Notes under the pieces: model-generated
What the model was told of the DNA's origin: nothing
Databases searched by the model: none
What the model saw: the letters and a program-made list of their open reading frames with translations, nothing else
In this document: positions 1-5,421 of the stretch, piece after piece
How the letters are laid out: every line of letters starts with the position of its first letter
How positions within the stretch are numbered: position 1 is the stretch's first letter
Translations under genes and position numbers: made by a program
NCBI GenBank assembly: GCA_017515945.1
Contig: JAFWDX010000063.1
Coordinates: 1-5,448 of the forward strand
Source of the DNA: Blautia sp.
GTDB taxonomy: Bacteria > Bacillota > Clostridia > Lachnospirales > Lachnospiraceae
Direction: 5' to 3'
DNA: 5,448 nt

Positions 1-1541
1 GCGGGCTCCACCTCATCCTTCGTCGTCACACGCATGGCTCTGGCGCCCATCGCCTCTGCGACCTTCACGAAATCCACGTCATCGTTCAGCACCGTATGGG
101 AATAACGCCCGCCGTAAAACAGCGTCTGCCACTGCCGCACCATGCCCAGCACATGATTGTTGAGCACGATCTGGACTAAAGGTCTGCCGCAGCGCACAGC
201 CGTCGCCATCTCATTCATGTTCATGCGGAAGCACCCGTCGCCGGCGATATTGACGACGGTCTTGCCCGGGCAGCCGGCTCCGGCTCCGATCGCAGCGCCG
301 AGTCCGTAGCCCATGGTTCCCAGTCCGCCGGATGTAAGGAAGGTCCGCGGACGGTCATAGCGGAAATACTGTGCCGCCCACATCTGATGCTGTCCCACAT
401 CCGTGGTGATGATGGCGTCCCCGCCCGTGAGACGATATAAGGTCTCAATGATATACGGACCGGTCAGGATATCCTGATTATATCTCAGGGGATATTTCTC
501 CTTCAGATCCCGGATATGTCCGGTCCACTCCGGATGCGTCATGGCCGGTACTTTTTTCAGCACGCGGCGCAGCACCTCTCTCAGGTCGCCGATGACGCAG
601 GCATCCACCATCACGTTCTTGTTGATCTCGGCGGCGTCCACGTCGAACTGCAGGATCTGCGCATTCTTTGCGAATGTCCGGGCATTGCCTGTGACTCTGT
701 CGCTGAAACGGGCTCCCAGGACGATCAGCAGATCCGCCTGCATGACGCCCAGATTGGAGGCCTTTGTCCCGTGCATGCCCAGCATGCCGGTGTAGAGGGG
801 ATCTGATCCGGGGAAGGCGCCTTTGCCCATCAGGCTGTCGCACACCGGCGCGTCGATCTGTCTGGCCAGCTCACGCACCTCTGCGGACGCATCCGAAAGG
901 ATCGCGCCGCCGCCCACAAAGATGAAGGGCTTTTTCGCAGCCTTGATCATCGACACGGCCTGCTCGATATCCGCCTCACGGATCTTGGAAGTCTCCCTGC
1001 GGATCTCCACCGGGCCGCAGGGTGTATATTCGGTCACCGCGGCCGTGACATCCTTGGGCACATCGACCAGGACAGGACCGGGACGCCCGCTCCTGGCGAT
1101 CCTGAAAGCGCGGCGGACCGTATCCGCCAGGCTCTCCACATTTTTGACGATAAAGCTGTGCTTGGTCACCGGCATCACGATCCCGGCGATGTCCACCTCC
1201 TGGAAGGAGTCCTTGCCCAACAGAGGGTTGGCCACGTTACAGGTGATCGCCACCAGCGGCACCGAATCCATGTAAGCCGTGGCGATCCCCGTTACCAGGT
1301 TGGTGGCTCCCGGTCCTGATGTGGCCAGGCACACACCCGTCCTGCCGGTCGCCCGGGCATAGCCGTCAGCCGCATGGGCAGCGCCCTGCTCATGGGAAGT
1401 CAGCACGTGGCGGATCTTGTCGCGGTATTTGTACAGGGCATCGTATACGTTCAGGATCGCGCCTCCGGGATATCCGAAGACCGTGTCCACGCCCTGCTCA
1501 AGCATGCATTCTATAATGATATCTGAACCGTTTAACTGCAA
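1..1541 (-). CDS. ilvB: Acetolactate (acetohydroxyacid) synthase large subunit, 3' end beyond window
   Basis: This ThDP- and FAD-dependent enzyme condenses two pyruvates, or pyruvate with 2-oxobutyrate, in the first common step of valine, leucine and isoleucine synthesis in the cytoplasm. 513 codons are visible and uninterrupted; the family is usually about 550-570 residues, so only the C-terminal end is missing, cut by the window edge. Seen: the N-terminal pyrimidine-binding domain with VFGYPGGAILNVYDALY (21-37) and the catalytic Glu51 in SHEQGAAHA; VDVPKD near 160; the central FAD-domain signature RFSDRVTGN (278-286); and the ThDP/Mg motif GDG (434-436) followed 24 residues later by NN (461-462). 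The start is inferred: no in-frame ATG precedes the conserved region, whereas TTG at 1541 gives MQLNGSDIIIE, a typical family N-terminus, with AGGA 9 nt upstream. A small regulatory subunit (ilvN/ilvH) is not visible and could lie to the left. RFSDRVTG favours the anabolic FAD-type synthase over catabolic AlsS. Confidence 0.96.
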   Translation of the reverse strand, partial: MQLNGSDIIIECMLEQGVDTVFGYPGGAILNVYDALYKYRDKIRHVLTSHEQGAAHAADGYARATGRTGVCLATSGPGATNLVTGIATAYMDSVPLVAITCNVANPLLGKDSFQEVDIAGIVMPVTKHSFIVKNVESLADTVRRAFRIARSGRPGPVLVDVPKDVTAAVTEYTPCGPVEIRRETSKIREADIEQAVSMIKAAKKPFIFVGGGAILSDASAEVRELARQIDAPVCDSLMGKGAFPGSDPLYTGMLGMHGTKASNLGVMQADLLIVLGARFSDRVTGNARTFAKNAQILQFDVDAAEINKNVMVDACVIGDLREVLRRVLKKVPAMTHPEWTGHIRDLKEKYPLRYNQDILTGPYIIETLYRLTGGDAIITTDVGQHQMWAAQYFRYDRPRTFLTSGGLGTMGYGLGAAIGAGAGCPGKTVVNIAGDGCFRMNMNEMATAVRCGRPLVQIVLNNHVLGMVRQWQTLFYGGRYSHTVLNDDVDFVKVAEAMGARAMRVTTKDEVEP

Positions 1542-1550
1542 ATCCGTAAT

Positions 1551-1554
1551 TCCT
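1551..1554 (-). promoter_or_regulatory. Shine-Dalgarno site that supports the TTG start of ilvB
   Basis: AGGA on the minus strand lies 9 nt before the TTG at 1541-1539. The same frame stays open upstream to a TGA near 1627 but contains no ATG or GTG with a better site, and the next ATG (codon 13) would cut into the conserved N-terminus. This makes TTG the best-supported start. Confidence 0.6.
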
Positions 1555-1564
1555 GCCGCTAAAA

Positions 1565-1584
1565 CATATACAAATATGTATATG
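1565..1584 (-). promoter_or_regulatory. Perfect palindrome/hairpin just upstream of ilvB
   Basis: The arms CATATACA and TGTATATG are exact reverse complements (8 bp) around a 4-nt centre. On the transcribed (minus) strand the palindrome is followed directly by TTTTAG and then, about 10 nt later, by the ilvB Shine-Dalgarno site. It could be a protein operator or a weak AT-rich attenuator hairpin. The stem has only two G:C pairs, so strong intrinsic termination is unlikely. Structure is seen; function is inference. Confidence 0.45.
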
Positions 1585-1596
1585 CCAGATGATTCG

Positions 1597-1617
1597 CTAC
1601 AATCTCGCGATTTGTAG
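1597..1617 (-). other. Small RNA hairpin with a GNRA-type loop in the ilvB leader
   Basis: Read on the minus strand, CTACAA-A-TC and GATTGTAG pair as an 8-bp stem with one bulged A, closed by the tetraloop GCGA, which fits the stable GNRA class. It overlaps the 3' end of the short reading frame at 1597-1707, so translation of that frame would open it. A role is not established. Confidence 0.35.
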
Positions 1618-1707
1618 TTGCTGCTTCAACGTATATGCTTCTGCGGTTTTTAACGCGCTACTCACAGATTTTGTATACTCCACAGCCGTAAATTTCCGAC
1701 TAGCCAT
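1597..1707 (-). CDS. Possible 36-codon small ORF in the ilvB leader
   Basis: An ATG at 1707 opens 36 codons ending in TAG; the peptide begins MASRKFTAVEYTK and ends KQQLQIARL. Its make-up (mixed charged, alanine- and glutamine-rich, likely helical) resembles real protein more than random AT-rich spacer. The ribosome site is weak (AGG 9 nt upstream). The stop lies 55 nt before the ilvB start, in another frame. It contains four leucine, two valine and one isoleucine codons, spread out rather than clustered as in a classic attenuation leader peptide. It could be a leader peptide, an independent small protein or the 5' stub of a decayed gene. I do not recognise a family. Confidence 0.3.
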   Translation of the reverse strand: MASRKFTAVEYTKSVSSALKTAEAYTLKQQLQIARL

Positions 1708-1717
1708 CGGTATACGC

Positions 1718-1759
1718 CTATATATCCCTTTCTCCGGGATAAATATAAGCTTTTATCAT
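1718..1759 (-). CDS. Possible 13-codon leader peptide upstream of ilvB
   Basis: The frame encodes MIKAYIYPGERDI and ends in TAG. Three of its 13 residues are isoleucine, an end product of the pathway served by ilvB. AAAGGA lies upstream but at a long spacing (about 12 nt). The frame overlaps the hairpin at 1723-1741 and ends 10 nt before the ATG of the 36-codon frame, so ribosome position could affect leader folding. The frame is short enough to arise by chance; the leader-peptide idea is inference. Confidence 0.2.
   Translation of the reverse strand: MIKAYIYPGERDI
1723..1741 (-). other. Hairpin in the ilvB leader
   Basis: TATCCC and GGGATA form a perfect 6-bp stem around a 7-nt purine-rich loop (GGAGAAA on the minus strand). 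The loop contains a GGAG sequence like a Shine-Dalgarno core, but no start codon sits at a suitable distance after it. It is one of several small stems in the roughly 235-nt leader; I do not recognise a known riboswitch class. Confidence 0.35.
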
Positions 1760-1782
1760 CTAAATAGCTTTTCCTTTCTTTT

Positions 1783-1813
1783 TTTATAACTCTATTTTGC
1801 AAGACTATTTCAA
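1783..1813 (-). promoter_or_regulatory. Candidate sigma-A promoter for ilvB
   Basis: On the minus strand TTGAAA (1813-1808) resembles a -35 box. TATAAA (1788-1783), or the overlapping TTATAA one base earlier, resembles a -10 box; the spacer is 19 or 18 bp. This predicts a transcript starting near 1776 with a leader of about 235 nt before the ilvB start. The site follows the GC-rich repeat after ilvD and would let ilvB be transcribed separately from ilvD. Matches are good but the spacer is slightly long. Confidence 0.45.
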
Positions 1814-1848
1814 CTGGTGGTCCGTCTCAATCAGATTTAAACTTAAAG

Positions 1849-1931
1849 TGCCATATTGGCTTCATAGGCAAGGCGGGCGAAGGCGCCGTAGCGGGCTACG
1901 GCAACTGAGCCCAACGCAGCATATGAAGGCA
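1849..1931. repeat. GC-rich nested inverted repeat directly after ilvD
   Basis: The core GCCGTAGC-2 nt-GCTACGGC (1885-1902) is a perfect 8-bp-arm palindrome. Outside it GGGC (1875-1878) can pair with GCCC (1909-1912), and outside that CTTCATA (1860-1866) pairs with TATGAAG (1922-1928), giving three nested stems. The element is strongly GC-rich, begins 4 nt beyond the ilvD stop and gives way abruptly to AT-rich sequence near 1860. It may act as a 3' mRNA structure for ilvD or as a transcription barrier. The nested architecture and sharp composition boundary suggest a dispersed palindromic element of the REP/MITE kind. No long U run follows on the ilvD transcript (CACTTTAAG), so it is not a clear intrinsic terminator. 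Confidence 0.5.
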
Positions 1932-1935
1932 GCTT

Positions 1936-3606
1936 TTATTTCCGGGGGATCTCAAGGATCGCGCCGCGGTTGCCGCTGGTCACCATGGCCGCATACCGGG
2001 CAAGGTAACCTGTCGTCACCTTCGGCTCACGCGGCTGCCAGGCCGCACGCCTCCTGGCGAGCTCCTCCTCGTCCACCAGCAGCTCGAGAGAGTAATTCGG
2101 GATATCCACACGGATCCGGTCTCCCTCCTGCACCAGCGCGATCGGGCCGCCCACAGCGGCTTCGGGAGATACATGACCGATGGAAGCGCCGCGGGACGCG
2201 CCGCTGAAACGGCCGTCGGTGATCAGAGCCACGCTCGAACCCAGACCCATACCGGCAATGGCAGAGGTGGGATTGAGCATCTCTCTCATGCCGGGGCCGC
2301 CTTTGGGGCCTTCATACCGAATAACGACCACATCACCGGGAACGATCCGGCCGCCCTTGATGGCGTCGATGGCATCCTCTTCACAGTCAAAAACGCGGGC
2401 CGGTCCTTCATGGACCATCATCTCCTCCACGACCGCCGAGCGCTTGACAACGCTCCCGTCCGGAGCCAGATTTCCCTTGAGCACGGCCAGGCCGCCCGTA
2501 GCGGAATACGGATTGTCCAGAGGACGGATGACCTCGGGATTCAGATTTACACAGTCTTTTATGTTCTCGCCGACCGTCTTTCCGGTCACGGTCATGCATT
2601 CGGTATGGAGCAGACCAATTGATGCCAGCTCATTCATGACCGCATAGACGCCGCCCGCCTCGTTCAGGTCCTCCATGTAGGTGGGACCGGCCGGTGCCAG
2701 ATGGCACAGGTTGGGCGTTTTGGCGCTGATCTCATTGGCAAAGCTGATGTCAAAGTCCATGCCGATCTCATGGGCGATGGCCGGCAGATGGAGCATGCTG
2801 TTGGTGGAGCATCCGAGCGCCATGTCCACGGTGAGCGCGTTGAGGATGGCTTCGCGTGTCATGATATCCCGGGGACGGATGTTCCTGCGGTACATTTCCA
2901 TGACCTGCATGCCGGCGTGCTTGGCCAGACGGATCCTCTCGGAATAAACGGCCGGAATGGTGCCGTTGCCCTTCAGGCCCATGCCGAGTGCCTCGGTCAG
3001 GCAGTTCATGCTGTTGGCGGTATACATGCCGGAACAGGAACCGCAGGTCGGGCAGGTCTTGTTCTCGCATTCCGTCAGGCCCGCTTCGTCGATCTTTCCG
3101 GCCGCATAGGCGCCGACCGCCTCAAACATGCTGGAAAGGCTGGTCTTGTGACCGTTCACATGGCCGGCCAGCATGGGGCCGCCGCTGACAAAAACGGTCG
3201 GCACATTGATCCTGGCCGCGGCCATCAGCAGGCCGGGAACGTTTTTGTCACAGTTCGGGACCATGACGAGGGCGTCAAACTGATGGGCGATGACCATCGC
3301 TTCGGTGGAATCGGCGATCAGGTCACGCGTCACCAGAGAGTATTTCATGCCGATATGCCCCATGGCGATCCCGTCGCAGACCGCGATGGCCGGGAAGACG
3401 ATGGGCGTGCCGCCCGCCATGGCCACACCCTGGCGCACGGCATTGACGATCTTGTCCAGATTCATGTGTCCGGGCACGATCTCATTATAGGAGCTGACGA
3501 TACCCACCAAAGGACGTTCCATCTCCTCCGCGGTAAGCCCGAGGGCATTGAACAGGGAACGATGAGGCGCCTGAGCGGAGCCTTTTTTTACCGCATCACT
3601 TTTCAT
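1936..3606 (-). CDS. ilvD: Dihydroxy-acid dehydratase
   Basis: IlvD (IlvD/Edd family) dehydrates 2,3-dihydroxy-isovalerate and 2,3-dihydroxy-3-methylvalerate to the 2-oxo acids that precede valine/leucine and isoleucine, using an Fe-S cluster and Mg in the cytoplasm. The 556-residue product has the usual length. Seen: [16 protein letters not shown] near 38-53; [12 protein letters not shown] near 75-86; NCDK (C119, with D120 and the metal-site Lys121); [19 protein letters not shown] (C185, C188, C191); GPKGGPGM near 433-440; and GRFSGASRG, with Ser468 in the position of the proposed catalytic base. VPGH stands where [2Fe-2S]-type enzymes carry an extra Cys, as in E. coli IlvD, so an oxygen-sensitive [4Fe-4S] enzyme is likely (inference). 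The start is ATG at 3606, with AGGAG 8 nt upstream. An upstream in-frame ATG at 3648 is rejected because its codons run through the intergenic hairpin. The gene lies 60 bp after yajC and 394 bp before ilvB. Confidence 0.98.
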   Translation of the reverse strand: MKSDAVKKGSAQAPHRSLFNALGLTAEEMERPLVGIVSSYNEIVPGHMNLDKIVNAVRQGVAMAGGTPIVFPAIAVCDGIAMGHIGMKYSLVTRDLIADSTEAMVIAHQFDALVMVPNCDKNVPGLLMAAARINVPTVFVSGGPMLAGHVNGHKTSLSSMFEAVGAYAAGKIDEAGLTECENKTCPTCGSCSGMYTANSMNCLTEALGMGLKGNGTIPAVYSERIRLAKHAGMQVMEMYRRNIRPRDIMTREAILNALTVDMALGCSTNSMLHLPAIAHEIGMDFDISFANEISAKTPNLCHLAPAGPTYMEDLNEAGGVYAVMNELASIGLLHTECMTVTGKTVGENIKDCVNLNPEVIRPLDNPYSATGGLAVLKGNLAPDGSVVKRSAVVEEMMVHEGPARVFDCEEDAIDAIKGGRIVPGDVVVIRYEGPKGGPGMREMLNPTSAIAGMGLGSSVALITDGRFSGASRGASIGHVSPEAAVGGPIALVQEGDRIRVDIPNYSLELLVDEEELARRRAAWQPREPKVTTGYLARYAAMVTSGNRGAILEIPRK

Positions 3607-3620
3607 AATTCTATCTCCTG

Positions 3621-3651
3621 TAAAGCAAAAGATGCCGCAGTGCGGCATCTT
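3621..3651 (-). terminator. Intercistronic hairpin with short U tract between yajC and ilvD
   Basis: AAGATGCCGCA and TGCGGCATCTT (3629-3639 and 3641-3651) are exact reverse complements around one base; in practice this is a 10-bp GC-containing stem with a 3-nt loop. On the minus strand it is followed by TTTTGCTTTA, an interrupted U tract. It starts 15 nt after the yajC stop. Position and shape fit an intrinsic terminator for tgt-yajC, but ilvD starts only 15 nt past the U tract with no room for a promoter in between. It may therefore be a leaky terminator or an mRNA-stability hairpin. Confidence 0.65.
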
Positions 3652-3666
3652 AAGGGGAAACTGTTA

Positions 3667-3963
3667 TCAGGCGGAGGCCTGATCTGCTTTCTCAACCTCT
3701 GCGATGGACTGCTTTCTCATGGGGATCCGGCAGTTTTTGTTATTGCCGAACTCAACAATGACATCCTCGTCGGTCATATCAATAACCACCCCGTAGAAAC
3801 CGCCCGTTGTGACCACACTGTCGCCCACCTCCATGTCGTTGAGCATGGCGGAGATACGCTTCTGCTCCTTGCGCTGAGGGCGGATCATCATGAAATACAT
3901 AAGGGCCACCAGCATGACAATCCATATAATGCTGAATCCGAGACTGGCTGTATTGCTATCCAT
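3667..3963 (-). CDS. yajC: Preprotein translocase subunit YajC
   Basis: YajC is a small single-span membrane protein that associates with SecDF and the SecYEG translocon. It is accessory to protein export and usually not essential. The product is 98 residues, near the family norm (about 85-110). Seen: one hydrophobic segment at about residues 8-26 (LGFSIIWIVMLVALMYFMMI), then the family signature RPQRKEQKR at the cytosolic face. A small beta-rich domain follows with MEVGDSVVTTGGFYGVV. The start chosen is ATG at 3963, preceded by GGAGGA about 7 nt upstream. In-frame ATGs at 3978 and 4008 lie upstream; the former overlaps the ribosome site and the latter lies in a hairpin, so both are rejected. 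The gene follows tgt by 122 bp, the common bacterial order, but secD/secF, often next, are not present here. Confidence 0.95.
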   Translation of the reverse strand: MDSNTASLGFSIIWIVMLVALMYFMMIRPQRKEQKRISAMLNDMEVGDSVVTTGGFYGVVIDMTDEDVIVEFGNNKNCRIPMRKQSIAEVEKADQASA

Positions 3964-3989
3964 TTTCACTTCCTCCATTTCTTTTTTAA

Positions 3990-4008
3990 ATGCCCTGCCA
4001 GCAGGCAT
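3990..4008 (-). other. Hairpin in the yajC 5' region
   Basis: ATGC-C-CTGC and GCAG-GCAT pair as an 8-bp stem with a single bulged base and a very tight loop. It sits just upstream of the A-rich stretch and ribosome site of yajC. It is not followed by a U tract on the yajC strand, so it is not a terminator; it may protect the 5' end or modulate translation. Confidence 0.4.
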
Positions 4009-4021
4009 CAGATCCTGCTGC

Positions 4022-4039
4022 TCCTCCCGTCAGAGAGGA
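4022..4039 (-). other. Second hairpin in the tgt-yajC gap
   Basis: On the minus strand TCCTCTC and GGGAGGA form a 7-bp stem with one U:G pair and the loop TGAC. Together with the hairpin at 3990-4008 it fills most of the gap between the two genes. One side contains GGGAGGA, a strong ribosome-site look-alike, but no sensible reading frame follows at the right distance. Structure is seen; function is unknown. Confidence 0.35.
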
Positions 4040-4042
4040 ATG

Positions 4043-4071
4043 ACTATATAAATCCAAACCATGATACACAA
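4043..4071 (-). promoter_or_regulatory. Weak candidate promoter for yajC
   Basis: On the minus strand TTGTGT (4071-4066) and TATAGT (4048-4043) are separated by 17 bp. The -10 matches the consensus at 5 of 6 positions; the -35 matches only TTG. It lies between the tgt stop and yajC, so it could give yajC (and by read-through ilvD) transcription independent of tgt. Confidence 0.3.
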
Positions 4072-4085
4072 AAACTGTCCATACT

Positions 4086-5237
4086 TCAAGTATTTTCTGC
4101 ACCGGATTCGGAAGCAAACCCTTCCAGCCGCATCTTTTTATATGAAGGGAACCTGTCCTCATCGATCGCCTGGCGGATCTCTTCCATCAGATGATTGTAG
4201 AACCACAGGTTATGCAGCACACACAGCCGCATGCCCAGCATCTCGCCGGCCTTGAGCAGATGACGGATATACGCTCTCGAATAATCTCTGCAGGCCGGAC
4301 AGCCGCAGCCCTCCTCGATGGGGCGCAGATCCATTTCATACCGGGCATTGAAAAGGTTCAGTTTGCCGTGATTCGTATAGACATGGCCGTGACGGCCGTT
4401 CCGACTGGGATACACACAGTCGAAAAAGTCCACGCCCCTGTCCACTCCCTCCAGGATGTTGGCGGGGGTTCCGACACCCATCAGATAGGTGGGCTTATCC
4501 TGAGGCAGGTACGGGACCACCTCATCCAGGATGTGATACATCTGTTCATGGGTCTCCCCTACCGCCAGGCCTCCGACCGCGTATCCATCCAGATCCAGCT
4601 CTCTGATCCTTTTCGCGTGCTCGATCCGGATATCCTCAAAGATCGCGCCCTGATTGATCCCAAAGAGCATCTGCTGCGGATTGATGGTATCGGGCAGGGC
4701 GTTCAGCCTGGCCATCTCCGCTTTGCAGCGCTCCAGCCACCGGGTGGTCCTGTCCACGGACTGCACGACATAATCCCTGTCAGCCATGCTGCTCGGGCAC
4801 TCGTCAAAAGCCATGGCGATGGTGGATCCCAGATTGGACTGGATCCGCATGCTCTCCTCCGGGCCCATAAAGATCCGGTGGCCGTCAATATGGGACTGGA
4901 AGGTCACCCCCTCCTCCCTGATCTTGCGCAGCCCTCTGAGGGAAAAGACCTGAAATCCGCCGGAATCTGTCAATATGGGACGGTCCCAGTTCATAAACCG
5001 GTGCAGCCCTCCCATCTGCCGGATCTTTTCGTCTCCGGTGCGCACATGCAGGTGGTAGGTATTGGACAGCTCCACCTGCGTCCCGATCTCACGCAGATCC
5101 CGCGTGGACACGGCGCCCTTTATGACGCCCACCGTTCCGACGTTCATAAAGACCGGCGTCTCGATCACGCCGTGGACCGTGGTGAGACGGGCACGCTTGG
5201 CTCTGCCCTGGGTTTTTATCAGCTGATATTTGCTCAT
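4086..5237 (-). CDS. tgt: Queuine/preQ1 tRNA-guanine transglycosylase
   Basis: Tgt exchanges guanine 34 in the anticodon of tRNAs for Asp, Asn, His and Tyr with preQ1, on the way to queuosine. The 383-residue TIM-barrel protein is full length (family about 370-390). Seen: TPVFMNVGTVG at 27-37; DSGGFQ at 91-96, with Asp91 the conserved active-site acid; FDECPS at 144-149, with Asp145 in base recognition; GGLAVGE at 222-228; MGVGTP at 253-258; and FFDCVYPSRNGRHG with the nucleophile Asp273. The zinc site is C311, C313, C316 and H342. The motif usually read as R-x-A-R-x-G appears here as RNGRHG, a mild variant that keeps both arginines. The start is ATG at 5237, with GAGAGGA only 4-5 nt upstream, a slightly short spacing. 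The gene leads the tgt-yajC pair. queA, often its neighbour, is not visible; the palindromic array and a gene remnant lie upstream instead. Confidence 0.98.
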   Translation of the reverse strand: MSKYQLIKTQGRAKRARLTTVHGVIETPVFMNVGTVGVIKGAVSTRDLREIGTQVELSNTYHLHVRTGDEKIRQMGGLHRFMNWDRPILTDSGGFQVFSLRGLRKIREEGVTFQSHIDGHRIFMGPEESMRIQSNLGSTIAMAFDECPSSMADRDYVVQSVDRTTRWLERCKAEMARLNALPDTINPQQMLFGINQGAIFEDIRIEHAKRIRELDLDGYAVGGLAVGETHEQMYHILDEVVPYLPQDKPTYLMGVGTPANILEGVDRGVDFFDCVYPSRNGRHGHVYTNHGKLNLFNARYEMDLRPIEEGCGCPACRDYSRAYIRHLLKAGEMLGMRLCVLHNLWFYNHLMEEIRQAIDEDRFPSYKKMRLEGFASESGAENT

Positions 5238-5288
5238 GTTGTCCTCTCTATCGCAGTTATTTATCTGTAGACGGGAGGGCCGCCCCCT

Positions 5289-5357
5289 TTACCTCAGCTC
5301 AAAGAAATCCTCAACGCGGTTTTTCCCATCAAACAGGCAGTTGTACTGCAGGATGAG
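5289..5357 (-). pseudogene. 22-codon open tail, possible 3' remnant of an unknown gene
   Basis: On the minus strand 22 sense codons ending QYNCLFDGKNRVEDFFELR run to a TAA at 5291-5289. The string reads like the natural C-terminus of a folded protein and has no start codon. Upstream its frame meets TGA at 5360-5358, inside the first bases of the palindromic repeat. A simple reading is that the repeat inserted into, or replaced, the upstream part of a gene that once preceded tgt. A chance open stretch of this length is also possible. A GC-rich stem (GGGGG/CC-CCC with a bulge) lies just after the TAA without a U tract. I do not recognise the family. Confidence 0.3.
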
Positions 5358-5421
5358 TCACGGGGACAGGTTCCTTGACTCGCACATATGTGTAAGTCAA
5401 AGGACCCGTCCCCGTAACTCA
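5354..5421. repeat. 68-bp imperfect palindrome, REP/BIME-like
   Basis: Two 28-nt arms (5354-5381 and 5394-5421) are reverse complements at 23 of 28 positions and flank a centre containing the perfect palindrome CACATATGTG (5383-5392). Each arm carries the block GGGGAC, with TGAGT and TTGACT ends. All five differences are transitions. Four of them become G:U pairs in minus-strand RNA and one in plus-strand RNA, so the fold would be kept better in the minus-strand transcript. The size, GC-rich arms and extragenic position resemble the palindromic elements mobilised by REP-associated Y1 transposases (RAYTs), but no transposase gene is visible here. Confidence 0.7.

Noticed and set aside
478..843. 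Minus-strand 121-codon frame, and plus-strand frames over 1-1500
   Set aside because: They overlap the continuous ilvB frame, which has every catalytic motif in order; these are shadows in other frames.
1542..1776. T-box riboswitch upstream of ilvB
   Set aside because: Expected for Firmicute ilv genes, but the conserved AGGGTGG-type antiterminator sequence and a strong terminator were not found on the ilvB strand.
1849..1931. tRNA-like cloverleaf
   Set aside because: It has nested stems but no acceptor/CCA end, no TTCRA loop and no anticodon arm; a palindromic repeat explains it better.
3607..3648. N-terminal extension of IlvD starting at 3648
   Set aside because: It has no ribosome site and its codons run through the intercistronic hairpin; the ATG at 3606 has a strong site and fits family length.
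2701..4194. A 497-codon open frame on the plus strand
   Set aside because: It lies antisense to ilvD and yajC, is His/Gly/Asp-rich as expected of an antisense shadow of GC-rich genes, and crosses two well-supported genes and their spacer.
4191..5270. A 359-codon open frame on the plus strand
   Set aside because: It is antisense to tgt, whose motifs and zinc ligands are all intact; the plus-strand product has no recognisable family features.
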